DNA from: Nitrospirota bacterium
GTDB taxonomy: Bacteria > Nitrospirota > Nitrospiria > Nitrospirales > Nitrospiraceae
DNA: 6,178 nt
Direction of reading: 5' to 3'
NCBI GenBank assembly: GCA_005877535.1
Contig: VBOM01000171.1
Location: 1 to 6,178, forward strand
Of the stretch, positions 1 through 5,969 are shown one piece after another (position 1 is the stretch's first letter; each line of letters begins with the position of its first letter). Below the pieces are notes generated by a model. That model saw nothing but the letters and a program-made list of their open reading frames with translations. It searched no databases and had not been told where the DNA came from. A program made the position numbers and the translations under genes.

Positions 1-2
1 GA

Positions 3-1352
3 GAAGTCCTCTGGAACCTTGGCCTGGCGGGCGGCGCCGTGGTGGCTCCAATTTTTGGACTCTTGGTGTGGACCGTGAAACGCGTGCGGAGGGAATATCT
101 GCTCGCGCAGCAGGAGCGTGCGCACGCCAGGGAAGCCGAAGCGTCGCTGCGCGCGAGCGAGGCACACACGCGGCGCATTGTCGAGATGGCGCTCGATGGC
201 TTCATCGGGATGGATGCCGCTGGAGTCATCATCGAGTGGAACGTCCAAGCCGAACAGATGTTCGGCTGGCCTCGGCAAGAGGCCATCGGGCGACTCCTCT
301 CCGCCACCATCGTTCCTACACAACACCGGGAAGCCCATGAACGCGGGTTGCGTCATTTCCTCGCAACCTGCGAAGGACCGATACTGAACACACGGATCGA
401 AATCACAGGTTGCCACCGGGACGGGCACGAGATTCCGATAGAACTGGCGATCTCGCCGGCCTTGGGGCAGGGGGGGGCCTATACGTTCAGCGCGTTCGTG
501 CGGGATATCTCGGCGCGGAAGCTGACGGAGCAGCAGGGCCGCACGTACCAAGAGGAACTGCAACGACTCAACGAGGCCTTGGATAGGCGTGTGCAGGTCC
601 GAACACAAGAGCTGGCCTCCGCCAACGAATCATTGGTAGCTGAAGTAGCTGAACGGATGCAGACCGAGGCGTCGCTCGAAAGCAGCCGGCAAGCACTGCA
701 GAAGTTGGCGTTCCAGCTGTTGCGCGTGCAGGAGGAAGAGCGGCGTCGTATCTCGCGTGATTTGCACGATGACATCAATCAACGGCTTGCGCTTCTTGCA
801 ATGGATATCGAAGCGGTAGAACGGCAGCTCAACTTCTCAGCGGGTCACGTGCGCGAAGCCGTCCGCACGATACAAGACCGGGTCGTGGAATTGTCTGATG
901 TTGTGCGTCATTTGGCTTATCAGCTTCATCCCTCCATTCTCGATGACCTCGGCCTGCCGATCGCCCTGCAGCGGTTGGTGGACGACTTCACAGCTCGAAG
1001 CCATATCCAAGGGAGCTTTGGACACAAGAATATCCCCGCAGTCGTCCCTCAGGAGGTCGCGACCTGTCTCTATCGCGTAGCCCAAGAAAGCCTCAACAAC
1101 GTGGCTCGCCATGCGGCGGCGTCTCGAGTCGATGTGGAGCTGACCCAGTCTCGATCTGGGCTGACGGTCACGATTACGGATGATGGAGTGGGATTTGACT
1201 CTGAACAACCCCGGCACGGAGCACATGGACTGGGATTGCTCGGCATGAAAGAACGAGTCGCCTTGGTTCACGGGGTGCTACAAGTAAATTCTGCCGTGGG
1301 GAAGGGAACGAGGGTGCAGGTGGCTGTGCTCGTTCCGGAGGGGGCGGCATGA
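3..1352 (+). CDS. Sensor histidine kinase, PAS + HisKA_3 + HATPase (5' partial)
   Basis: Membrane-bound sensor kinase of the NarX/UhpB (HPK7) type that should autophosphorylate on His and pass the phosphate to the regulator encoded next. The frame is open to the left edge. Bases 12-71 encode a hydrophobic segment (WNLGLAGGAVVAPIFGLLVW) followed by basic KRVRR, which looks like the last transmembrane helix with a cytoplasmic exit, so the GTG at 39 is probably internal and the sensor part lies outside the window. Counting V39 as residue 1: PAS domain about 46-160 (DGFIGMD, EWN, FGW, ending FVRDISARK); coiled coil about 165-230; HisKA_3 with phospho-acceptor His243 in RDLHDD and the conserved LHPSILDDLGL (296-306); HATPase with N-box around Asn353/354 (QESLNNVARHA), DDGVGFD (381-387) and GLGLLGMKERV (397-407). 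All catalytic motifs are intact. The signal sensed is unknown. Family assignment is secure; the true start is not visible. Confidence 0.95.
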   Translation, partial: EVLWNLGLAGGAVVAPIFGLLVWTVKRVRREYLLAQQERAHAREAEASLRASEAHTRRIVEMALDGFIGMDAAGVIIEWNVQAEQMFGWPRQEAIGRLLSATIVPTQHREAHERGLRHFLATCEGPILNTRIEITGCHRDGHEIPIELAISPALGQGGAYTFSAFVRDISARKLTEQQGRTYQEELQRLNEALDRRVQVRTQELASANESLVAEVAERMQTEASLESSRQALQKLAFQLLRVQEEERRRISRDLHDDINQRLALLAMDIEAVERQLNFSAGHVREAVRTIQDRVVELSDVVRHLAYQLHPSILDDLGLPIALQRLVDDFTARSHIQGSFGHKNIPAVVPQEVATCLYRVAQESLNNVARHAAASRVDVELTQSRSGLTVTITDDGVGFDSEQPRHGAHGLGLLGMKERVALVHGVLQVNSAVGKGTRVQVAVLVPEGAA

Positions 1353-1993
1353 GCAGGCCCCGGGTTCTCTTGGCTGATGACCATACCCTGGTGTTGGACG
1401 GATTCCGGAAACTGTTGGAGGATCGGTGTGAGATCGTTGGTGTGGCGGAGGATGGCCGTACGCTGGTTCGAATAGCCCAGGAACTTCAGCCCGACATCGT
1501 CACGCTCGATATCTCGATGCCGCAGCTCAATGGGGTCGATGCCGCCCGGAAGCTGAAGAAGATTCTGCCTCGCACCAAGCTGATCTTCGTGACGATGCAC
1601 GCTGACCCGGCCTATGTGAATGAAGCCTTCAAGGCAGGTGCCTCCGGCTATCTGCTCAAACGATCCGCCGGTTCAGAATTACTCCAAGCCATCCAATCAG
1701 TCATGGACGGACAGTGTTATGTCACCCCCTTGGTTGCGAAAGGTCTGGTGAAGTCGGTCATCACCGGGGGGAGGCCGGCAGTTCTGGAGGACAAGTCCTT
1801 GACTGCGCGCCAACGAGAAGTGTTGCAACTCGTTGCAGAAGGGATGACGGTCAAGGAGATTGCGTCGGCCCTCGATCTCTCACCGAAGACTGTCGAGTTT
1901 CATAAATCGCAGATCATGACGCAACTCGATCTTCACACGACGGCGGAGCTGACAAAGTACGCCCTCGTCCACGGCCTCCTCGCATCGGACTAA
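1349..1993 (+). CDS. NarL/FixJ-family response regulator
   Basis: DNA-binding response regulator of 214 residues, a normal length for the family, and the probable partner of the upstream kinase. The receiver domain (about 4-120) has the acidic pair Asp10-Asp11 (LLADDH), the phospho-acceptor Asp54 (TLDISMP), Thr82 and Lys104 (YLLKRSA). The C-terminal LuxR-type helix-turn-helix spans about 149-206 (LTARQREVLQLVAEGMTVKE, then SPKTVEFHKSQIM), with the usual recognition-helix pattern. The ATG overlaps the kinase TGA as ATGA, and a GGAGGGGG Shine-Dalgarno (1337-1344) lies inside the end of the kinase gene, so translation is probably coupled. Targets cannot be read from the sequence. The next gene downstream, a porin, is 423 bases away and is only a positional candidate. 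No convincing intrinsic terminator follows the stop codon. Confidence 0.96.
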   Translation: MSRPRVLLADDHTLVLDGFRKLLEDRCEIVGVAEDGRTLVRIAQELQPDIVTLDISMPQLNGVDAARKLKKILPRTKLIFVTMHADPAYVNEAFKAGASGYLLKRSAGSELLQAIQSVMDGQCYVTPLVAKGLVKSVITGGRPAVLEDKSLTARQREVLQLVAEGMTVKEIASALDLSPKTVEFHKSQIMTQLDLHTTAELTKYALVHGLLASD

Positions 1994-2060
1994 CCGGTCC
2001 ACGCTTCTTGCCCTTGCTCAACGTCCCCACGAGCCCACAGTATTCATGACGGTTCGTTGT

Positions 2061-2110
2061 CCCCCACCCATCCCTCCCCCATAATATGGGGAAGGGTGAG
2101 GGAGGGGGTG
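2061..2110. repeat. G/C-rich imperfect palindrome (REP-like intergenic element)
   Basis: The left arm (2061-2082) is almost all C with a few A/T. After a very short AT centre it is answered by a G-rich right arm (2086-2108). The core CCCCATA/TATGGGG (2077-2083, 2085-2091) is perfect and the outer arms pair with a few mismatches. No T-run follows, so it is not a classical terminator. It shares the string GGGTGAGGG (2094-2102) with a second G-rich stretch at 3828-3836, which suggests a dispersed intergenic repeat family of this genome. It may affect mRNA 3' stability after the response regulator. Confidence 0.55.
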
Positions 2111-2244
2111 CGAACCTGCCTGCCGACAGCCTTGTCACAGCTGAGGGTCCGCGATTGCAGCAGAAAGCCCCATGGGTAATTGGCCCTGGCAGCCCAGGGA
2201 GATTGCCTCACGTTCCTAGGGAGATGCCTAGTGTGTTTATCGTT

Positions 2245-2282
2245 CCTCTCAGCGTATAGATTCCACGCCTCGATCTGAGAGG
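2245..2282 (+). repeat. Inverted repeat in porin leader region
   Basis: A perfect 8-bp inverted repeat, CCTCTCAG and CTGAGAGG, is separated by 22 bases. An internal GCGT/ACGC pair (2252-2255, 2265-2268) could replace the last outer base pair and extend the stem with a bulge on the right side. It lies about 135 bases before the porin ATG. It could be an operator or a leader hairpin; the sequence alone does not decide. Confidence 0.35.
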
Positions 2283-2403
2283 TGAATCGGTGGCGAGGGG
2301 CTGGAGGGTGCGCACAATGGCGTGCGTGGCGACGTCGTCGTCGAGGTGCGAGAGAGCCTAGGCAAGTGAGCAACGGAATCACCAACCGGACATCCGGACA
2401 CGT

Positions 2404-2408
2404 GGAGG
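2404..2408 (+). promoter_or_regulatory. Ribosome binding site of the porin
   Basis: GGAGG sits 8 bases before the ATG at 2417 and fixes this codon as the start. It is preferred over the far-upstream GTG at 2282 and over the internal ATG at 2447, which would remove the basic n-region of the signal peptide. Confidence 0.75.
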
Positions 2409-2416
2409 CTGTCAGA

Positions 2417-3706
2417 ATGAAGGTAGATCAAAAAAGAGTGAGGAAAATGTTTTTGGCGGCGGTGGCCACCATGGCGCTAGTGGCTGGGACGGCATCCACG
2501 CTGCCCAGTGCGTACGCCGGCGGTACGATCAAGGCCGACGATGACAGGTGGATTTCCGTCGGAATGGGCCTGCGTACAAGTTTCAATATGGTAGAAGATG
2601 GGTCGGCGAGCCGTGGACAATACAGCAACAACTTCGGCGTCAACGACGCTCGTATCTATATCAACGGGAAGATCCACAAGTTCGTCGGTTTTGAGTTCAA
2701 CACCGAATGCTTCAATTGTAACGTCAGCAGCCAAAATCCCGGAACTCCAGGTGCTGGATTTGGGAGTAATTCCAATGTCGGCATGCTGGATGCGATCGGG
2801 AAGTTCGAGATTAACGAACTAGTGAACGTATGGTTCGGGCGGATGTTGGTGCCGACAGAGCGGGGCGAACTGAATGGTCCGTTCTACCACGCGGTCTTCG
2901 ATGGCTTTAGAACACCGTTTAATCAATCCGACTTCAGCGGGGGCTTTGGCAAAGGTGGGGCTGGTCTCTATGGCCGTGACGATGGCGTGACCTTCTTCGG
3001 AAAAGTCCATCCAGGCGGTACACATCTGCAATATATCGCGGGGATATTTACGGGACTGCAGTCAACTGCAACAGCAGGGCCAAATCAAAGGAACAGTCTG
3101 AAGTATGCCGGACGTCTCACGTGGAACTTGCTGAACGAAGAGAAGAATCCGGGTTACTATACCAGCGGTACCTACTACGGGACACTCGGTGATATTCTCG
3201 CGATCGCGGTAGGAGGAGAGTATCAGAATGCCGGCGCTGGTTCATTGGCGAATAAAGCCGTCTACGGGAATCTTACCACCGACCTCCTGTATGAAAAAGT
3301 ACTCCCGAACGACAATGGCGTGGTCACGGTCAACGCCGAGTTCAAACGATATTGGTCCCAGGACCTGGCCGCCTTTAGCGACCCAGACTGCTTCTGTACG
3401 TTTGGCGGAACCTCATGGACCGGCTACGCCTTGTATCTGTTCCCGCAGGAAATCGGAATCGGGAAATTTCAGCCCTACGCCAGATATACCGGCCTGAACA
3501 GTCAGTTCGGCGGCGCACGCGAAGAATTTGAACTCGGTACGAACTATGTCATTGCTGGTCACAATGCGCGCATCTCGACGTACTGGCGGACCGGCACTAT
3601 CGGCAGCTCCGGCGCCACCTTCAATAATCAGAACTTGAACTACGCCCCCGGGTCGAGAGGTCAGCACGTCGATGCTTTCACTGTGGCCTTGCAGTTGCAG
3701 TATTAA
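2417..3706 (+). CDS. Outer-membrane porin, phosphate-selective O/P-like
   Basis: Predicted beta-barrel channel of the outer membrane, 429 residues. A Sec signal peptide is clear: basic n-region MKVDQKRVRK, hydrophobic core about 11-26, and a cleavage site after Ala34 (SAYA, then GGTIK). The mature part has alternating aromatic/polar strands rich in Gly, Asn and Tyr, for example INGKIHKFVGFEFNTE and YLFPQEIGIGKFQPYARYTG. It ends in VALQLQY, the C-terminal aromatic signature needed for barrel assembly. The segment FGRMLVPTERGELNGPFYHA (140-159) and the overall layout resemble OprO/OprP-like porins (Porin_O_P), but true phosphate selectivity is not shown. Unusual for a porin are two close cysteine pairs, Cys98/Cys101 and Cys325/Cys327. 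It is monocistronic, with a long leader upstream and a strong terminator 35 bases after the stop codon. The nearby two-component system could regulate it, by position only. Confidence 0.88.
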   Translation: MKVDQKRVRKMFLAAVATMALVAGTASTLPSAYAGGTIKADDDRWISVGMGLRTSFNMVEDGSASRGQYSNNFGVNDARIYINGKIHKFVGFEFNTECFNCNVSSQNPGTPGAGFGSNSNVGMLDAIGKFEINELVNVWFGRMLVPTERGELNGPFYHAVFDGFRTPFNQSDFSGGFGKGGAGLYGRDDGVTFFGKVHPGGTHLQYIAGIFTGLQSTATAGPNQRNSLKYAGRLTWNLLNEEKNPGYYTSGTYYGTLGDILAIAVGGEYQNAGAGSLANKAVYGNLTTDLLYEKVLPNDNGVVTVNAEFKRYWSQDLAAFSDPDCFCTFGGTSWTGYALYLFPQEIGIGKFQPYARYTGLNSQFGGAREEFELGTNYVIAGHNARISTYWRTGTIGSSGATFNNQNLNYAPGSRGQHVDAFTVALQLQY

Positions 3707-3741
3707 GAAGGCGGGTTGTCACTAGAACTGCTAGCCTTCCG

Positions 3742-3778
3742 GAAAAGCCGAAACCCGCAGTACGGGTTTCGGCTTTTC
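3742..3778 (+). terminator. Rho-independent terminator of the porin gene
   Basis: A perfect stem (arms 3742-3757 and 3763-3778, AAAAGCCGAAACCCG and its complement plus one outer G-C pair) encloses the 5-base loop CAGTA. The T-rich strand TTTTCTTT follows and overlaps the 3' arm. The stem is A-rich on its 5' side, so it could also work on the opposite strand for transcripts coming from the convergent methyltransferase gene. Confidence 0.92.
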
Positions 3779-3796
3779 TTTGCCCTTCTATAACAG

Positions 3797-3837
3797 CGTG
3801 AAGCGCGAGACGCGAGACAGGCGGGACGGGTGAGGGG
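3797..3837. repeat. G-rich degenerate repeat stretch (left arm of a dispersed inverted repeat)
   Basis: This strongly purine-biased stretch contains GCGAGAC twice (3805-3811, 3812-3818) and ends in GGGTGAGGGG (3828-3837). The exact complement CCCCTCACCC occurs at 3949-3958, followed by further similar sequence (TACGTCTCACCGC) that runs into the end of the minus-strand gene. Such degenerate 'gcgtgaagcg/gcgagac' runs look like decayed intergenic repeats. No protein-coding signal is seen. Confidence 0.5.
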
Positions 3838-3921
3838 GACTGAAGGCTGAAGTGTTCGGAACGTCGAATCGCGCCTTGCGTAAGTCGTTCGTTTTTCTAG
3901 CTCTGTCCCTCCTAGTCCGCG

Positions 3922-3953
3922 TTACCCCTTTATCCCTTTATCCCTTTACCCCT
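3922..3953. repeat. Tandem repeat, four 8-bp units TTAYCCCT
   Basis: Four consecutive units are present: TTACCCCT, TTATCCCT, TTATCCCT, TTACCCCT, followed by a degenerate CACCCCCTTACG. The array ends 15 bases before the stop codon of the minus-strand methyltransferase gene. On the other strand it reads AGGGRTAA. It is a short array prone to copy-number change and is probably non-functional filler or part of the neighbouring inverted repeat element. Confidence 0.85.
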
Positions 3954-3967
3954 CACCCCCTTACGTC

Positions 3968-5458
3968 TCACCGCTGCGAATACCACCGATAGCCTTTGTT
4001 CTCCGAGAATCTGGCTTTCTGGGCCCCGCCTTGTTTTTCGAGTAGCAAGACTTTGAAGTCGATGAGGCCGAACCAGGCAGGATCTGCCACGTCGTGGTAG
4101 TGGCAGCCGTGGAGTTTCGGGAGCATGTCGCCCAGGGCCTGTTGCAATTCCTTCTCCTGGTAGGCTCGCACGATAAACGGCTTGTTCATGGCCTGGCAGA
4201 ACCGCTGAATGGTATAGGCCGCTCCGGTGCAGAGCACTTTGCTGTCTGGTTTGATGGCGAGGAATTGGGGCAGCGAAAGATAGCGCTCTTGAAATCCCAG
4301 CCAGCGGGTCGCCTGGCGCAGGTGGCTGTACTGGATTTCGTATTCCGTGTGGCCTGGCAGCTTGACCGGCGTCGGCCAGCCTTGTTCAACCCCAAATTCG
4401 GTGAGAAACGCCCTGCCGCCGGGCTTTAACACCCGCCAGAGTTCTGCTACGAACCGAAAAGGGCCGAGGTTGAAGATCACGTCCTCGGGCAGGTCCGTAC
4501 CCAGCGGCAACCTCACGCGTCTGATCCAATCCAACGCTTCCTGATGCTGTGGCGTATCGCCTGTTCCATCGAAGAGTTCTTTTTTGGTCAATTTCACCGG
4601 CGTCATGTCGGCCATGTTTTCGTTGTCGATGACAAGGTCGACGGAGTTGTCTTTGAAGGGCAGCCATTCGCCGTTGGCGCGGGTGCCGATGCCGCTCCAG
4701 CCTCCGGCCTTGGCACGGGCGACTTGCAGCGTGAGGAAAGGCTGTGTGATGTCGAGGGAGATGTACCGGATGTTCTGCTTTTCAAAGGGCAAGAGTTCCT
4801 TGCCCATCTCACGGGCGAGGTATCCGAGTCCGCCGCCCACTTCCACGATAACGCGGGGTTTGGGTGTGAACCAGCCCAGCTTCCGCAATTGCCGCATGAG
4901 CAGCCGGCCATAGGTCAAACCGTTGAGCGTATCGTTCGGCTCCCGGAAAAGATGCGAGACGGTGGTCTCGATCATGTCGAAGTGGCCGTCGTCTTCGCCG
5001 CTATCGGTCAGTCCGTGGTGATGAAAGTCCTCAAGATGCTCTTCTCCCTCGAACCCCTCCTGTCCTGACCAGCCTTCCCGAACTTGTTGGAGGAGCAGAT
5101 CCCACTTGGCCTTGTGACGGTGGCCTCCCGGGGGTTCTGTGCCGTAGTAACAGAGAGAGTAGGTGGGCAGGGCCCAATGTTCCAAGTGCCACTGTCCCGG
5201 CTGTCCGTCCGGTCCGCAGACCCGCGCTCCGTATATTTCCACCAGCGCCCCCACGGCAGTGTGGCCGTTCATCGCCTGTAACAGCTCCAGGCCGGTACGA
5301 TTCAGTCGCACGATCGGTAAGTTGTCATCGAGGGGAGCAAACCACCATTCATCTTCGTTGTGCTGATAGGCGACGAGATCGGGGATATGCCAGGCCAGGA
5401 GGTTGAGCGTCTCTCCGGTGAGGCTGAGCGGTTCGTGAGCGGCGACAGCTGGCTTCAT
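3968..5458 (-). CDS. SAM-dependent methyltransferase with N-terminal PqqD-like domain
   Basis: A 496-residue cytoplasmic protein. Residues about 200-356 form a class I methyltransferase core: SAM-binding motif I VIVEVGGGLGYLA (203-215), acidic Asp236 after the second strand (YISLDIT), LPFKDNSVDLVID (266-278), and ELWRVLKPGGRAFLTEFG (339-356), typical of Methyltransf_11/25 proteins. Residues about 20-78 (IPDLVAY, then IVRLNRTGLELLQAMNGHTA) follow the pattern of PqqD/RRE domains, which bind leader peptides; this is pattern recognition, not a search result. Between them lies a linker rich in Glu, Asp and His (about 136-161, with HHH at 146-148). The C-terminal 140 residues are unassigned. The ATG is the only reasonable start: an in-frame TAA lies 18 bases upstream, although the Shine-Dalgarno is weak. 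The substrate is unknown; no radical-SAM enzyme, transporter or obvious precursor peptide is in the window. The methyltransferase call is firm, the PqqD-like call moderate. Confidence 0.88.
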   Translation of the reverse strand: MKPAVAAHEPLSLTGETLNLLAWHIPDLVAYQHNEDEWWFAPLDDNLPIVRLNRTGLELLQAMNGHTAVGALVEIYGARVCGPDGQPGQWHLEHWALPTYSLCYYGTEPPGGHRHKAKWDLLLQQVREGWSGQEGFEGEEHLEDFHHHGLTDSGEDDGHFDMIETTVSHLFREPNDTLNGLTYGRLLMRQLRKLGWFTPKPRVIVEVGGGLGYLAREMGKELLPFEKQNIRYISLDITQPFLTLQVARAKAGGWSGIGTRANGEWLPFKDNSVDLVIDNENMADMTPVKLTKKELFDGTGDTPQHQEALDWIRRVRLPLGTDLPEDVIFNLGPFRFVAELWRVLKPGGRAFLTEFGVEQGWPTPVKLPGHTEYEIQYSHLRQATRWLGFQERYLSLPQFLAIKPDSKVLCTGAAYTIQRFCQAMNKPFIVRAYQEKELQQALGDMLPKLHGCHYHDVADPAWFGLIDFKVLLLEKQGGAQKARFSENKGYRWYSQR

Positions 5459-5546
5459 GATCGACGTGACCTGTTAGCCCGGATCATTCCTTTAGCCGAA
5501 TAACCCGTAGCTTGCTACTGGGAACTTCATGCATCGGCACTCTACC

Positions 5547-5575
5547 ATTTCGGTCACTGGGGGATGTAGTGTCAA
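5547..5575 (-). promoter_or_regulatory. Candidate sigma-70-type promoter for the methyltransferase gene
   Basis: On the minus strand a perfect -35 hexamer TTGACA (5570-5575) is followed, with 17 bases between, by a poor -10 candidate CGAAAT (5547-5552). It lies about 90 bases before the ATG at 5458. The weak -10 means it is either activator-dependent or a chance match. Confidence 0.3.
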
Positions 5576-5681
5576 TCTGGTAAAATTCCTGGGTTCTGCC
5601 ACTTGACGTTGTGGCCTGGTTTGTACGATTCTCCCATCCATTGAAGCGTGAAATACTATTGGTATCGTGCCGAGTTGTGCT

Positions 5682-5693
5682 CGAAGGCCTTCG
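5682..5693. promoter_or_regulatory. Perfect 12-bp palindrome CGAAGGCCTTCG
   Basis: A fully symmetric 12-bp site sits in the middle of the divergent intergenic region, about 225 bases before the methyltransferase start and 277 before the Lys/Ala-rich gene. It could be the operator of a dimeric regulator, or chance. No second copy was noticed in the window. Confidence 0.3.
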
Positions 5694-5957
5694 GAGTAGT
5701 GACCCCGGATGACGATTCCTAGTCATGGAGGCAGAATCGCGGCCAGCGGGTGACCCTGAGCAATGTCACGTTTGTTGTTCCGCCGATGTCTGAGCCGAAA
5801 TCGTTCCAATTCGCCCCACGGTGATGGAGATGGCATAGCCGGGTAGGTTAGAAAAGCGACTTTTTCGCCATCCTGTGAGAGATTGTGGAGGTGTGAGTTG
5901 CAAGATCCTATAGGTTATGCTAGATGGAGACCGCGTCAGACAGCCAACGGATGAGAG

Positions 5958-5962
5958 AGGAG
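5958..5962 (+). promoter_or_regulatory. Ribosome binding site of the Lys/Ala-rich gene
   Basis: AGGAG, within the longer purine run GAGAGAGGAGAAAA, sits 7 bases before the ATG at 5970. This strong site supports the + strand frame as the real gene rather than the hydrophobic-looking minus-strand frames over the same DNA. Confidence 0.8.
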
Positions 5963-5969
5963 AAAATCG

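Larger units (their letters stand above)
1994..2416. other. Gene-free region between response regulator and porin
   Basis: I see no credible gene in these 423 bases. An in-frame GTG extension of the porin from 2282 would add an Arg/Trp/Gly-rich segment in front of a good signal peptide and is not believed. The region holds a G/C-rich imperfect palindrome (2061-2110), a perfect CCCATGGG palindrome (2169-2176), a 6-bp stem with a 4-base loop (2184-2199), an 8-bp inverted repeat CCTCTCAG/CTGAGAGG (2245-2252 and 2275-2282) and a GCCTAGGC palindrome (2356-2363). A weak -10-like TATAGA (2255-2260) has no good -35 partner. It probably contains the porin promoter and 5' leader, but I cannot place a promoter firmly. 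Confidence 0.6.
3707..3967. other. Convergent intergenic region, no gene seen
   Basis: These 261 bases lie between the ends of the porin (+) and the methyltransferase (-). They hold the porin terminator, a G-rich degenerate repeat stretch, a weak 5-bp stem GAACG/CGTTC before a T5 run near 3890-3897, and the 8-bp tandem repeat. I find no open reading frame with a plausible start here. Confidence 0.7.
5459..5969. other. Divergent intergenic region of 511 bases
   Basis: This region lies between the starts of the methyltransferase (-) and the Lys/Ala-rich gene (+), so it should hold both promoters. It contains the TTGACA candidate on the minus strand, a 12-bp perfect palindrome (5682-5693), and an inverted repeat GATGGC/GCCATC (5829-5834, 5867-5872) around an internal GCGA/TCGC pair. 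The AT-rich motif TATGCT (5916-5921) could be a -10 for the basic protein but lacks a good -35. An 80-codon minus-strand frame (5484-5726) has no ribosome binding site and atypical codons and is not called. No RNA gene was recognised. Confidence 0.6.

Noticed and set aside
837..1271. 144-codon minus-strand frame opposite the kinase
   Set aside because: Shadow of the kinase HisKA_3/HATPase coding sequence; no domain seen.
2172..2178. NarL heptamer-like TACCCAT (minus strand) in the porin upstream region
   Set aside because: A single 7-base match without the paired 7-2-7 arrangement; the E. coli NarL site rule need not apply to this regulator.
2282..2416. N-terminal extension of the porin from a GTG at 2282
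   Set aside because: It would put an Arg/Trp/Gly-rich segment before a standard signal peptide; the ATG at 2417 has GGAGG at the right distance.
3859..3897. Possible second terminator before the T5 run near 3893
   Set aside because: Only a 5-bp stem with a loop of more than 20 bases; not a credible intrinsic terminator.
4710..4730. Sigma-54-like TGGCAC...TTGC on the + strand
   Set aside because: Spacing between the GG and GC elements is two bases too long and it lies inside the methyltransferase gene.
4544..5068. 174-codon + strand frame opposite the methyltransferase
   Set aside because: No recognisable domain or ribosome binding site; the minus strand carries clear methyltransferase motifs over the same bases.
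5725..5793. Very short + strand frame with a CHVCC motif
   Set aside because: Only 22 codons, no ribosome binding site, no supporting context.
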